Notes under the pieces: model-generated
Seen by the model: only the letters and a program-made list of their open reading frames with translations
Databases searched by the model: none
What the model was told of the DNA's origin: nothing
DNA from: Brasilonema sennae CENA114
GTDB taxonomy: Bacteria; Cyanobacteriota; Cyanobacteriia; Cyanobacteriales; Nostocaceae
DNA length: 64,000 nt
Direction: 5' to 3'
Assembly: GCF_006968745.1 (NCBI RefSeq)
Contig: NZ_CP030118.1
Coordinates: 3,112,654-3,176,653, forward strand
Part shown: piece by piece, positions 18,152 to 27,452 of the stretch
Position numbering within the stretch: the first letter of the stretch is position 1
Layout of the letters: the number at the start of each line of letters is the position of its first letter
Program-made: the position numbers and the translations under genes

Positions 18152-19231
18152 ATGGCTCAAAAAAAGAAAAAATCTGTTGCGTCTCAATTAGAGCATCAAC
18201 TTCACACTAGATGCCCCATTTGTTGTATTATTCCACCTCATATGCTGGAACACGTTGCAGTCAATGGTAACGAAGAGCAGCGTAAGTGGGCATTTCGCAC
18301 ATTAAATGTTTCGGCACAATTTCGTGGACGGCGGAACGTAGTAGGTGCTGTGAATTTTGGGGTTTCCCCAGGTCAGAAGCGTCGTACTATCTATGATGCT
18401 AAAAATACTGAACAACTTCCTGGCGTACTCGTCCGTTCAGAAGGCGATCCCCCAAGCCAAGATCCAGCAGTCAACGAAGCCTACGATGCAGCCGGTGCAA
18501 CTTATGACTTGTTCAAAGAGATTTTTGAGCGCAATTCTGTTGATGACAAAGGACTGCGTTTAGATTCTACCGTCCATTACAACGTTAAATATGACAACGC
18601 CTTTTGGAATGGCGACCAAATGGTTTACGGTGATGGTGACGGAGAAATGTTTCAGAGCTTCACCAAATGTATAGATGTTATTGGGCATGAGTTAACTCAT
18701 GGGGTTACTCAGCATGAAGCTGGTCTCATCTATTTTGGAGAATCTGGAGCACTCAATGAGTCATTTTCTGATGTTTTTGGCTCTCTGGTGAAACAGCGAG
18801 TCAAAAATCAGACCGCAGATCAGGCAGACTGGATTATTGGGGAAGGTCTATTGACACTGAAGACAAAAGGTGTAGGCATTCGTTCAATGAAAGCACCTGG
18901 AACAGCGTATGATGATCCAGTAATGGGCAAAGACCCCCAACCAGCGCATATGAAAAACAAATACACTGGTACAGATGATAATGGGGGAGTACATATCAAC
19001 TCAAGTATTCCTAATCTCGCCTTTTATTTAGCGGCTATGGAAATTGGCGGCTATGCTTGGGAAAAAGCTGGGAAAATCTGGTACATTAGTTTACGCGATC
19101 GCCTCAAATCCAAAGCCAATTTTAAACAGGCTGCTAATATCACTATCAAAGTTGCTGAAGAACTTTACGGTCAAGGAAGTAAAGAACAAAAAGCAGTGAA
19201 GAATGGTTGGCAAAAGGTAGGAGTTCTCTAG
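18152..19231 (+). CDS. Protealysin-like M4 metalloprotease
   Basis: The 359-residue enzyme is a thermolysin-family (M4) zinc endopeptidase. Zinc motif HELTH is at residues 179-183, the third ligand Glu203 is in GALNESFSDVFG, and the catalytic histidine His281 is in DNGGVHINSS. It lacks a Sec signal peptide and the long thermolysin pro-region. Instead it has a short N-terminal segment with CIIPPHMLEHVA, the motif of the protealysin-type propeptide. Such proteases are made as cytoplasmic proenzymes. The next gene on the same strand encodes an emfourin-like protein, the known inhibitor type of protealysin, which supports this assignment. Confidence 0.92.
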   Translation: MAQKKKKSVASQLEHQLHTRCPICCIIPPHMLEHVAVNGNEEQRKWAFRTLNVSAQFRGRRNVVGAVNFGVSPGQKRRTIYDAKNTEQLPGVLVRSEGDPPSQDPAVNEAYDAAGATYDLFKEIFERNSVDDKGLRLDSTVHYNVKYDNAFWNGDQMVYGDGDGEMFQSFTKCIDVIGHELTHGVTQHEAGLIYFGESGALNESFSDVFGSLVKQRVKNQTADQADWIIGEGLLTLKTKGVGIRSMKAPGTAYDDPVMGKDPQPAHMKNKYTGTDDNGGVHINSSIPNLAFYLAAMEIGGYAWEKAGKIWYISLRDRLKSKANFKQAANITIKVAEELYGQGSKEQKAVKNGWQKVGVL

Positions 19232-19488
19232 AGAAATATTCAACAGACAAAACAATTTGGAGTCATCCGCAGATTGCAACGCATCCACTCGCAACGGGCT
19301 ACACAGAAACGTACCCACCAAATTAGTAAACACACAGGTGTGTTGTCTGTAAGTGGGCTATAGCCTCAAAAACTTCTGACTTTTGACTTCTTGTTATTGT
19401 TGTTTTTCTTGATAAACTGGGAAATATATTGTTATCTTCCCAGTTTTTATTCATTCTTGCAAGATGTAGCAAGACGGAGAACAACAAA

Positions 19489-19776
19489 ATGCGGATATCA
19501 TTTGAACGCACGGGTGGTTTTGCAGGGATAAGTAGAAAAAAAACTGTAGATACGGCAAGCATTCCGGCAAATGAAGCTGATCAATTACCTTCATTAATAC
19601 AAGCCGCAGATTTCTTTAATTTACCTGAAAAGATCACAGCTTCTACGACACAACCTGACCGCTTTCAGTACAAACTCACGGTAGAAGATGAAAACAGAGA
19701 ACACACAATCACTGTGAGTGAAACTGCGCTACCAGGAACGTTAAGACCTTTGATTGAATGGCTGCAACAAAAGTAG
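19489..19776 (+). CDS. Emfourin-like protease inhibitor
   Basis: The 95-residue protein starts MRISFERTGGFAGISRKKTV and continues DTASIPANEADQLPSLIQAA, then DFFNLPE, and ends RPLIEWLQQK. The R-x-GGFAG start and the length match emfourin, the proteinaceous inhibitor of protealysin described in Serratia. It lies 257 nt after the M4 protease gene on the same strand. I chose the ATG at 19489, which has GGAG nine nt upstream; the frame extends further only through non-conserved sequence. Expected role: cytoplasmic control of the adjacent protease. The identification rests on motif and gene order. Confidence 0.82.
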   Translation: MRISFERTGGFAGISRKKTVDTASIPANEADQLPSLIQAADFFNLPEKITASTTQPDRFQYKLTVEDENREHTITVSETALPGTLRPLIEWLQQK

Positions 19777-19853
19777 AAGAAAGAAACAATATTTTTGTTT
19801 TTCATTCTGTAGACAGATGAAAAAATAGACTCATTACAAAACTCATTTTAATA

Positions 19854-21161
19854 TTACGTTTCACTTTGTTCAACTGCTACCTTGTCGAACTCAATATAGA
19901 GATGCTTGAGTCCCCGCATGAGTATGTTCGGCAAGTACTGGTAATCATCTTGTGCCAAGCGGATGTTCTTAATCCGTAGCAGCAACCGTTCATAGGCGAT
20001 CTGCATTTCCTTGCGAGCAAGCATAGCGCCCAAACAATAATGAATGCCATAACCAAAAGATAGGTGGTTGCTGGCATTATGGCGACGTACGTCGAAACGC
20101 TCATCGTCTGGAAATTTTATGGGATCGCGGTTAGCAGCATCGAAGCGGATCATGACCAAAGACCCAGCTTTTAGATCAACGTCTCCTAGTTTTGTATCTT
20201 GTGTTACAACTCGCCACATTCCCGCTGTCGGAGTTTCCATCCGTAGAACTTCTTCAACAAAGTTCTGTACCAGGGAAAGATCTGTTTGTAGCAACTTCAT
20301 CTGCTGGGGATTCTTTGTCAGCAACAACATTCCACCCGCGATCGCACTGGTGACTGTCTCATTGCCTGCCACTAGTATTTGCTGAATTATACTCAGCAGT
20401 TCAGCAGTGTCGAGCGATCGCTCTTGAGCCACCTTTGCCTGTACCAAGTCCGTGATCAAATCATCTTGAGGCTGTTTTTGGCGTGACTCTATGACATCAT
20501 GAAAATAATGCTGGAAAGCAAGCACATCTTTAGCACACTCGATCTCCTGCTCTCTAGAAAGCATATGGCTTAGGCGCGCAATAAAAGAATCAGACCATTG
20601 TTTGAACTTCGGCAGATCTGCCTGCGGCACACCTAACTGCTGAGCAATAACCTTGAGCGGTAAGGGTACAGCAAACTCACTGACGAATTCACACTTACTC
20701 TTATCGATGAAACTGTCAATGAGTTCATCAACAGTCTGCTGAATCAAGTTATGCATTTTATTGACACGCGACGAGGTGAATGCCTTATTCACCAGTGATC
20801 GGAATCGCTCGTGTTCTGGCGGATCTGCCGTCAGCAGGGTGTTCATCTGAGGCCAGCCTTGAGCAAAGATTTTTTGCAACTCCGGATCCTGTTCTTCTTT
20901 TCCAACCAGTAAAGTAGAGAAATTGCTAGAGAATACTTTTGTATCCTTAAGAATTTCTATCACCAAGTCATAGCGCGTAACGAGGAAGAGCTTAGCGTCA
21001 GTATTGGGACTAGGTAGCTCCATAATTGGTGCTTGCTCCTGTGCTAGCTTGTAGAATTCATAAGGGCACACAAGCAGTTCAGGGTCAAAGAAGTTGTAGT
21101 CCGACAGATGCTTCATGCTTCTATGGTGGTCAGTGATGGTTTGCTTTGAGTCACTGTGCAC
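19854..21161 (-). CDS. Cytochrome P450
   Basis: The 435-residue haem-thiolate monooxygenase has the oxygen-binding I-helix motif AGNET (265-269), the ExxR of the K helix in EEVLR (about 304-307) and the haem-ligand loop LSFGYGIHYCLG with Cys376. TADPPEHERFRSLV matches bacterial class I P450s of the CYP107-like type. There is no membrane anchor, so it is soluble and would need ferredoxin partners. The start may be GTG at 21161 or ATG at 21116 (MKHLSDYNFFDPELL), which aligns better with family N-termini. The substrate is unknown; no biosynthetic genes surround it. It lies 25 nt downstream of the ClC gene on the same strand. Confidence 0.93.
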   Translation of the reverse strand: MHSDSKQTITDHHRSMKHLSDYNFFDPELLVCPYEFYKLAQEQAPIMELPSPNTDAKLFLVTRYDLVIEILKDTKVFSSNFSTLLVGKEEQDPELQKIFAQGWPQMNTLLTADPPEHERFRSLVNKAFTSSRVNKMHNLIQQTVDELIDSFIDKSKCEFVSEFAVPLPLKVIAQQLGVPQADLPKFKQWSDSFIARLSHMLSREQEIECAKDVLAFQHYFHDVIESRQKQPQDDLITDLVQAKVAQERSLDTAELLSIIQQILVAGNETVTSAIAGGMLLLTKNPQQMKLLQTDLSLVQNFVEEVLRMETPTAGMWRVVTQDTKLGDVDLKAGSLVMIRFDAANRDPIKFPDDERFDVRRHNASNHLSFGYGIHYCLGAMLARKEMQIAYERLLLRIKNIRLAQDDYQYLPNILMRGLKHLYIEFDKVAVEQSET

Positions 21162-21186
21162 TCAACATCATCTTAACAAGTTAGCT

Positions 21187-23778
21187 TCATCCAAGAGCAC
21201 TACGTACCAAAATCACAGTGCAATGACTCTTACGAGAAATCGTCTCTGGTATATTTCCTTTGATTGCCTTTTGCAAAAGCTTTTCACGGCTAGCGCCTAG
21301 AACAATAACATCACTTTGGTCTTTTTCGGCACACTCAATCACAGCTTCACACACAGAATCGGCGCGAACTGGAGTTGCCATGACATGAGCACCGACTTTA
21401 CGCTTGAGAAAGCGGACAGATGTTTCTAATGGCTTTGTATCAGGAGTAGAGCCATTCGGCTGGAAGACTTGACAGACTTTAATTTCCGGCGTTGAACTTA
21501 AAGAAGCAAGCGCAGGTAAAAGTTGAAGGGCTTGACGAGAGTTAGGACCTCCTGCTACTGACAATAACCAACGGTTAAAAGCTATTGTGCCATTCAACTT
21601 CACTAAGACAAGATCACAAGTAGCCTGACGAATGACAGTATCTACCACTCGGCTAAAAACTCGTCCTGGTGTAGAAGTCTTGCCTTTCCAACCCATCAAA
21701 ACTAAGTCAATGTGTCGTTCTCTGACAGTTTCTAAAATTGCTCTGGCGATATTATCAGCAACTCGTATCTGTGTATGAACGGGAATCTGCTTTTCTTGCC
21801 CAAGTTGTAGCGCTTGATTCAAAAGATGATGACTATCAGTGGTTTGCACTGGTGTTTGAGCCGGGTTGCAACCGCGCGGCACGAGAATCACTTGCAGGCA
21901 TTCTAATTCATAATTACGCTCTTTAGCTATTGCCAGCGCCATCTCAAGCAGAGTTTGTGCGGTGCCCGGATGCGAAAGCGGTACTAATAATCGTCCTTTG
22001 CCTGTTTCTGGAGAACGGGTTTGGTAAACGACGTACGAAGGTTTCGCTTTCGATGCCACCTTAGAGGTTTTGCCACTCAATTGTTCTGCTTCTACACGAA
22101 TGATATCGCTACGTGTAATAATTCCAACTAGTTTGCTGACTTCTGTTACTGGTAGACAGTTGAGGTTATGACGGTTGAGTAGATGTAGAACATAAGCCAA
22201 CGTATCTTGTGGACTCACTGTTACAGGTTCGGGTGTCATGACTTCGCTGATTGGTGTATTCCCACCTGATGGAAGTGAGGCAATATTTGCGACATCTTTC
22301 TGAGTTAGCATACCAACAACTTTGCGACCATCAATAACAGGAAAGTTGCGATGCTGTGAGTTAGAAAAAGCCTGTAATGCTTCGTCAACGCTCATCTGGC
22401 TAGATAATGTTTCCACACGGTGCTGCATCACATCTACTGCATTGAGCCGCGATAATAATCCCTCTTTTTTTGGCTCTTGTTCTATGTGAATACCACTAAG
22501 CTCTAACAAATGATCGTAAAGCGAACCAGCCGCCACCTTTTCCGCCACCAAATAAGCAACAACCGCACCAATCATCAGCGGTAATACCAAATTAAAATCT
22601 GTCGTCATCTCAAAGACGATGATGATGCTGGTGATTGGGACTCTAGCTACAGCACTCAAAAACGTCCCCATCCCTGCTAAAGCATAGGTTGTGGGAGAAG
22701 TGATTCCCAACATACTATGTTCTGCAATTCCCACTAAATAACCAAGAGCAGCTCCCAAAAGCATTGGGGGAACTAATAACCCTCCTGGTGCCCCCGAACC
22801 GTATGCTATTAATATCAGGACAAACTGAGAAACAAAAGCAATAATAGTCACACCAGCGCTGAGATCACCCGCAGTCAAAGTTTCCCGTAATCCTGCTGTA
22901 TCCCGAAAAGGCGCTGGCAAAAGAGCGACTACTATACCACAAATTAACCCAGCTAACCCCACTCGCAGAGGTAATCCAAAGGGTAACCAACGGTTGTTAA
23001 ATTTTATAGAAGCGATAATTCCTCGATTAAACAGTCCACCCAGCAACCCTGCTAATACTCCTAAAGCCAGGTAGAAAGGAATTTCTGGAAGTGAAAAATT
23101 GGTTTGTAGTGCAGTTAACTCTAAAACTAAGCTATGTCCTCCGAGCCATCGGGAAATCACCGCACCAATGAAAGAAGCGAGTATTGCTGTACCTAGAGTA
23201 AAGCCAGAGACATCTTGAAGCAGTTCTTCGACAACAAACAGAAAACCGGAGATAGGGGCATCGAAAGCTGCAGCTAAACCAGCTCCTGCACCTGCTGCAA
23301 TAATTTGGCGACGGTAATCAGGGGAACTTGGAAATAAGCGATTGACTTGATTGGCGATCGCAGCTCCCACCTGTAGCGTTGGACCTTCCCGACCTAAAGG
23401 CAAACCCGAAGCTAATGCTATCATTGCGCTAAATAGCTTAACTATTGCTACTCGCAAATTCAGCGACACTGGCACCTTGGCAAGTACTGCCTTAACTTGT
23501 GAAATCCCACTACCAGAAGCCTCAGGAGCCATTCGTTCCACCAACCAACCAGACAGCAATCCGCCGCCTAAGCCAATTGCTGGTAGTACTAACCAAGCTG
23601 GTAGTACATGAGTCATATGGACTCGCCAGCCACCTAAATAACCCACGCCTTGCTTTAACAAAACTGCTGCTAACGCTGACACTAAACCAATCAGACAAGC
23701 TTGAAAAATAGCAAAGCGTTTAGGTTGCAAAAGTTGCCGATAAAGCCTGAGCCAAAGAATTTTTCCCCTGATTAGCAT
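21187..23778 (-). CDS. ClC-type chloride channel/transporter with CBS and USP domains
   Basis: The 863-residue protein has an N-terminal ClC membrane domain with the anion-path motifs GSGIS (89-93), GREGP with the gating Glu131, GAGAGLAAAFDAPISG and GSGAPGGLLVPP. Glutamates after the fourth motif (FVVEELL) match the proton-path glutamate region of exchangers, so H+/Cl- antiport is plausible. Two CBS domains follow (about 450-570; VIDGRKVVGMLTQKDV, CLPVTEVSKLVGIITRSD) and then two universal-stress-like domains (LVLMGWKGKTSTPGRVF; VIVLGASREKLLQKAI). The CBS and USP parts suggest nucleotide control. It may be co-transcribed with the P450 gene. Confidence 0.94.
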   Translation of the reverse strand: MLIRGKILWLRLYRQLLQPKRFAIFQACLIGLVSALAAVLLKQGVGYLGGWRVHMTHVLPAWLVLPAIGLGGGLLSGWLVERMAPEASGSGISQVKAVLAKVPVSLNLRVAIVKLFSAMIALASGLPLGREGPTLQVGAAIANQVNRLFPSSPDYRRQIIAAGAGAGLAAAFDAPISGFLFVVEELLQDVSGFTLGTAILASFIGAVISRWLGGHSLVLELTALQTNFSLPEIPFYLALGVLAGLLGGLFNRGIIASIKFNNRWLPFGLPLRVGLAGLICGIVVALLPAPFRDTAGLRETLTAGDLSAGVTIIAFVSQFVLILIAYGSGAPGGLLVPPMLLGAALGYLVGIAEHSMLGITSPTTYALAGMGTFLSAVARVPITSIIIVFEMTTDFNLVLPLMIGAVVAYLVAEKVAAGSLYDHLLELSGIHIEQEPKKEGLLSRLNAVDVMQHRVETLSSQMSVDEALQAFSNSQHRNFPVIDGRKVVGMLTQKDVANIASLPSGGNTPISEVMTPEPVTVSPQDTLAYVLHLLNRHNLNCLPVTEVSKLVGIITRSDIIRVEAEQLSGKTSKVASKAKPSYVVYQTRSPETGKGRLLVPLSHPGTAQTLLEMALAIAKERNYELECLQVILVPRGCNPAQTPVQTTDSHHLLNQALQLGQEKQIPVHTQIRVADNIARAILETVRERHIDLVLMGWKGKTSTPGRVFSRVVDTVIRQATCDLVLVKLNGTIAFNRWLLSVAGGPNSRQALQLLPALASLSSTPEIKVCQVFQPNGSTPDTKPLETSVRFLKRKVGAHVMATPVRADSVCEAVIECAEKDQSDVIVLGASREKLLQKAIKGNIPETISRKSHCTVILVRSALG

Positions 23779-24100
23779 CTTGTTGGCAATCTCTTCTTAA
23801 TATATGAATTATAGAGAAGTTATGGTTTTAAATTTACAGGGAACACTTCGACTACGCTCAGTGCCAGTCAGCACAAGCCGCTCAGTGCAGGGAACAGGGA
23901 ACAGGGAAGATAGCTGCTATATGATCCTGTTTTGTTTATTGATAAATTATTTGTGGGGTTAATAAGGCAACATATCAAACATCTACAACATCCGGGCTAT
24001 ATTTGCGTGAAATATAAAGAAATGTCAAAAATTTTCTGCAACAATGGAAATCATGCTGTAAAGCCGCATTGTCGGATTTAAAAATACTATATTGGAGTTT
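23779..24100. other. Intergenic region between divergent clcA-like gene and trpS
   Basis: It contains GGGAACAGGGAACAGGGAA tandem units at about 23890-23908 and a short CACTTCGACTACGCTCAGTG repeat near 23845. Promoters of both divergent genes should lie here. Confidence 0.4.
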
Positions 24101-25111
24101 ATGGGTAGGCAACGAGTTCTTTCCGGAGTTCAACCAACTGGCAATTTACATTTAGGCAACTACTTGGGTGCAATTCGCAACTGGGTAGAAATCCAAAGCC
24201 AGTATGACAATTTTCTCTTTATAGCTGATTTACACGCGATTACTGTGCCCCATGAACCAGCAACGCTGGCAGCTAATACCTATACTCTAGCTACTTTATA
24301 TCTGGCTTGCGGACTTGATCTCAACCACTCTACTATTTTTGTGCAATCTCATGTTTCTGCCCACAGTGAACTAACTTGGTTGTTTAACTGCATCACGCCC
24401 CTCAATTGGCTGCAAGACATGATCCAGTTTAAGGAAAAAGCAGTCAAACAAGGAGAAAATGTGAATGTTGGCTTGTTGGACTACCCAGTGCTGATGGCAT
24501 CTGATATTTTGCTTTATAAACCAGATAAAGTGCCCGTCGGTGAAGATCAAAAGCAACATTTGGAACTGACACGAGATATCGTCAACAGGTTTAATCACCA
24601 ATTTGCTAAACCAAATCAGCCAGTGCTAAAGTTACCAGAACCTTTGATTCGTAAAGAAGGTGCAAGGGTGATGAGTTTAACGGATGGTACTAAGAAAATG
24701 TCGAAGTCCGATCCGTCTGAGTTGAGTCGGATCAACTTGCTAGATTCACCTGATGAAATTGCAAAAAAAATTAAGCGCTGCAAAACTGATCCGATACGCG
24801 GTTTGGAGTTTGACAACCCAGAACGTCCTGAAAGTAACAATTTGTTAACTCTGTATATGCTGCTTTCTGGAAAAACGAAGGAAGAGGTAGCAGCTGAGTG
24901 TCAGGATATGGGCTGGGGGCAATTTAAACCTTTGTTAACGGATACGACGATTGAAGCCCTCAAACCCATCCAAGAAAAATATCAGGCGGTGATGAACGAC
25001 AAAGGTTATCTGGAGTCTGTGTTGCGGGATGGAAAGCAAAAAGCAGAGGCGATCGCCAACCAAACTCTTAATGAAGTCAAAGCTGCGATGGGTTACTCTA
25101 TACCGTTATAA
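24101..25111 (+). CDS. trpS: Tryptophanyl-tRNA synthetase
   Basis: The 336-residue class I synthetase charges tRNA-Trp. It begins MGRQRVLSGVQPTGNLHLGN with the HIGH-like signature HLGN, and has the KMSKS loop in KKMSKSDPSE near residue 200. LLYKPDKVPVGEDQKQHLEL is the typical Trp-recognition region. The ATG at 24101 is preferred; the TTGGAG just before it looks like the ribosome binding site rather than a start. Confidence 0.97.
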   Translation: MGRQRVLSGVQPTGNLHLGNYLGAIRNWVEIQSQYDNFLFIADLHAITVPHEPATLAANTYTLATLYLACGLDLNHSTIFVQSHVSAHSELTWLFNCITPLNWLQDMIQFKEKAVKQGENVNVGLLDYPVLMASDILLYKPDKVPVGEDQKQHLELTRDIVNRFNHQFAKPNQPVLKLPEPLIRKEGARVMSLTDGTKKMSKSDPSELSRINLLDSPDEIAKKIKRCKTDPIRGLEFDNPERPESNNLLTLYMLLSGKTKEEVAAECQDMGWGQFKPLLTDTTIEALKPIQEKYQAVMNDKGYLESVLRDGKQKAEAIANQTLNEVKAAMGYSIPL

Positions 25112-25173
25112 GGTTTTCTCATCAGGTTGTCTTGTGTTATAGCTGTACCATTAGACAGAAATGGTCGTTTTTT

Positions 25174-26091
25174 ATGCTGGATACGATAACTCCAACAGCT
25201 TTAACTTCTTTTCGTACAGCTGCGAAAACAGGTAAATTCCTGATTACCGCCGAGGTTACACCACCGAAAGGCGGTAATCCAGAACACATGATACAAATGG
25301 CGGCGACTCTTAAGGGGAGGGTTCATGCCGTCAATATTACTGATGGTAGCCGCGCAGTATTACGGATGTGTTCACTAGTGGCATCGGCAATTTTGTTACA
25401 AAATGGCATCGAGCCGATTTGTCAGATTGCTTGTCGCGATCGCAACCGTATTGCGATACAAGCCGACCTCATGGGCGCTCATGCTCTGGGTATTTATAAC
25501 ATCCTAGCTTTGACTGGCGATCCTGTGAAAGCAGGCGACCATCCCGACGCTAAAGGCGTGTTCGACTTGGAAGGAGTGCGGTTGCTGCAACTGATTCACA
25601 AACTCAATCAAGGCATTGACTGCAACGAAAAACCTCTGAGTGACGGTGCGCTGGATTTATTTCCAGGTGCAGCAGTCGATCCGCAATGTGCAAGTTGGTC
25701 TGGTTTACAAAGTCGGTTTGAGCGCAAATTAGCGGCGGGGGCGCAGTTTTTTCAAAGTCAATTGATTACAGACTTTGAACGGCTAGAAAAGTTTATGGAC
25801 AAAATAGCTGCAGGCTGTGATAAACCAATTTTGGCAGGAATTTTTCTGTTGAAATCAGCGAAAAATGCTCAGTTTATCAATCGGTGTGTACCAGGTGTGA
25901 ATATTCCTGACCACATTATTGATAGATTGGCGCAAGCAAAAGATCCGCTTGAGGAAGGAATGAAAATTGCTGCTGAACAAGTCCAAATCGCACGTCAATT
26001 GTGTCAGGGTGTGCACATGATGGCGGTGAAGCGTGAAGATTTGATTGTGCCAATTTTGGATATGGCTGGCGTTGGGGTAGTTACTAAGTAG
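25174..26091 (+). CDS. metF: Methylenetetrahydrofolate reductase-like protein
   Basis: The roughly 305-residue protein belongs to the MetF family, which reduces 5,10-methylene-THF to 5-methyl-THF for methionine synthesis using FAD. It has FLITAEVTPPKGG at the N-terminus, AVNITDGSRAVLRM, HALGIYNILALTGDPVKAGDHP and KPILAGIFLLKSAKNAQFIN. It is shorter and more divergent than E. coli MetF, as usual in cyanobacteria. I start at ATG 25174 (MLDTITPTALTSF); an in-frame TTG 42 nt earlier is unlikely. It follows trpS by 62 nt on the same strand. Confidence 0.88.
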   Translation: MLDTITPTALTSFRTAAKTGKFLITAEVTPPKGGNPEHMIQMAATLKGRVHAVNITDGSRAVLRMCSLVASAILLQNGIEPICQIACRDRNRIAIQADLMGAHALGIYNILALTGDPVKAGDHPDAKGVFDLEGVRLLQLIHKLNQGIDCNEKPLSDGALDLFPGAAVDPQCASWSGLQSRFERKLAAGAQFFQSQLITDFERLEKFMDKIAAGCDKPILAGIFLLKSAKNAQFINRCVPGVNIPDHIIDRLAQAKDPLEEGMKIAAEQVQIARQLCQGVHMMAVKREDLIVPILDMAGVGVVTK

Positions 26092-26172
26092 TCTATCGCG
26101 TTAGTTTTGATTGGTTTGTGTACCATCAAAACCCTGTACGAACGCTCGGATGCAACGTCTCTACAACCCACC

Positions 26173-26262
26173 ACTCAAAACCTCACCCTCGCTTTTAGCT
26201 GCGCTAAAATCTTTCCCTCTCCTTACTAAGGAGAGGGATGCCCGATAGGGCAGGGTGAGGTT
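26173..26262. repeat. Core of the MITE-like repeat, copy 3 (ends missing)
   Basis: AACCTCACCCTCGC, CCCTCTCCTTACTAAGGAG and GATAGGGCAGGGTGAGGTT match the cores of the elements at 8261-8418 and 14876-15160, but the GCTACGGTGTACACACA termini are absent. It is a decayed or core-only copy. Confidence 0.6.
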
Positions 26263-26500
26263 GCGTTCGCGTAGCGTCTGGTAGAGAGGGAGTTTTGAGT
26301 CATTTGATTTAGGGTTGGGGAGGGGTTTTTTCCATGTGTTGCATTCTTTTTTCAAATTGGTATAACTGCCTTTACCCATCTCCATAAAGGGCGATAAGCC
26401 GGAGGCTTGACGCTTTGCGTATCGCGAATGCGCACCGTAAGGCATTCTCCTGGTGCAAGCTATAATCTCAACAACCTGCTCAAATCATTGAGAGTCAAGT

Positions 26501-26541
26501 ATGGCTCAAGTTTTAGTAGAAGACGTAGATCCCTACGCCAC
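26501..26541 (+). pseudogene. N-terminal remnant of a ribbon-helix-helix antitoxin
   Basis: The ATG at 26501 starts MAQVLVEDVDP, which matches the first beta strand of FitA/VapB-type ribbon-helix-helix antitoxins. After about 11 codons the frame runs into the antisense of the xisI 3' end and no longer resembles the family. It looks like a truncated antitoxin gene cut where the xisHI block begins. Only the start is visible, so confidence is low. Confidence 0.35.
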
Positions 26542-26868
26542 AGCATATCCTGTATACTGCCTGAGTTCAGGCTCTCGAAATCCTAAGACAATGTGGTTCT
26601 CGGGGATTCCAGCTTCTGTCAAATCTTTGGCAATACCGTGTTGAGTACCATCCCGCTGAATCCAGAGTTTGTTGTTGATAATGTCGATGTGAATAATACA
26701 ACCGTGAACTCGGCGATCGCCATCCCATCCCACATTCACCAGCAAATATCGGTCGTTCTTGCGATCAAAGACGACTTCGGTTTGAATCTCGCCGTAAGCG
26801 TAAGGAACAGCAGCATATTCAGAGAGAATTTTTTCAGTAATCTGTCTATAGCTGTCTAGGGTATCCAT
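26533..26868 (-). CDS. xisI: XisI (fdxN-element excision controlling factor)
   Basis: The 111-residue protein matches XisI: MDTLDSYRQITEKILSEYA, FDRKNDRYLLVNVGWDGDRR, VHGCIIHIDIINNKLWIQRD, then GIAKDLTEAGIPENHIVLGF. In Anabaena XisH and XisI are needed with the recombinase XisF for excision of the fdxN element during heterocyst formation; homologues are far more widespread than that element. No xisF is nearby, so excision of an fdxN element is not implied here. The start overlaps the xisH end by 13 nt, indicating coupled translation. Confidence 0.93.
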   Translation of the reverse strand: MDTLDSYRQITEKILSEYAAVPYAYGEIQTEVVFDRKNDRYLLVNVGWDGDRRVHGCIIHIDIINNKLWIQRDGTQHGIAKDLTEAGIPENHIVLGFREPELRQYTGYAVA

Positions 26869-27272
26869 TTGAGAATTACCTCCATGCTAGGATCAAACAC
26901 AATCAGCTTGACACGACCTTTGCTTAATAACAGTTTACCAATTGGTTCTTCAAACAGGTCTATGTAAACTCCATTGCGGATAGCAAGGTATAAAACTCGT
27001 TCTGGTTCTTTTTCTGAAAGAATATCATTGTAGAGAATATACTGCCCCAGCGCCTTTTCTAAATCATCGATATCAGAGCGACCAACAAAACTTTTAATTA
27101 CGACTGCTATTTTAGACTTTTCTTTCTCAGCAGCGATGAGTTGTTCTGCTCCCAAGTCAACATATAAATCTTTTTTACCCATCTCAAGTTTTAGAGGATC
27201 GTGGGTTATTGTCCATCCATCTTTGAGCAGAGCATTTTTAACAGTGTTATGATAAATATCGCGTGAAGGCAT
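26856..27272 (-). CDS. xisH: XisH (PD-(D/E)XK-like nuclease-fold protein)
   Basis: The 138-residue protein matches XisH: MPSRDIYHNTVKNALLKDGW, ITHDPLKLEMGKKDLYVDLG, EQLIAAEKEKSKIAVVIKSF. The Asp ... Glu-x-Lys pattern in this last region fits a PD-(D/E)XK endonuclease fold. LEKALGQYILYNDIL and a C-terminal hydrophobic stretch follow. With xisI overlapping its end, the pair has the layout of a toxin-antitoxin or restriction-like module, which is my inference; the documented role is in developmentally timed excision in Anabaena. Confidence 0.93.
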   Translation of the reverse strand: MPSRDIYHNTVKNALLKDGWTITHDPLKLEMGKKDLYVDLGAEQLIAAEKEKSKIAVVIKSFVGRSDIDDLEKALGQYILYNDILSEKEPERVLYLAIRNGVYIDLFEEPIGKLLLSKGRVKLIVFDPSMEVILKWIP

Positions 27273-27346
27273 AATGTTTCATCGGTGAACAATGAACAGT
27301 GAGAACTGAGAACTGATAACTGTTAAATGTGTACTTGATAGACAAA

Positions 27347-27452
27347 ATATAGCAATCCTATTTGATAGGTGAAAATTGTTGAAGTCCAGAAACCCGGTTT
27401 CTGGGAGAAACCGGGTTTCTAATTTTAAAAAAATGATTTAGGACTGCTATAT
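27347..27452. repeat. Palindromic mini-element upstream of xisH
   Basis: ATATAGCAATCCTA at 27347-27360 pairs with TAGGACTGCTATAT at 27439-27452 (one mismatch). Inside, AGAAACCCGGTTTCT (27388-27402) and AGAAACCGGGTTTCT (27406-27420) form a perfect 15-bp hairpin with a three-base loop. A related end-to-end palindrome (GGATTGCTATAGCAGTCC) occurs at about 59718. It is typical of Nostocales intergenic palindromes. Confidence 0.6.

Noticed and set aside
26161..26445. A 94-residue minus-strand frame after metF
   Set aside because: It is made of the MITE-like core repeat and surrounding repeat sequence rather than a protein.
26533..27272. An fdxN excision element boundary next to xisHI
   Set aside because: No xisF recombinase or recombination-site sequence was seen, and XisH/XisI homologues are widespread without such elements.
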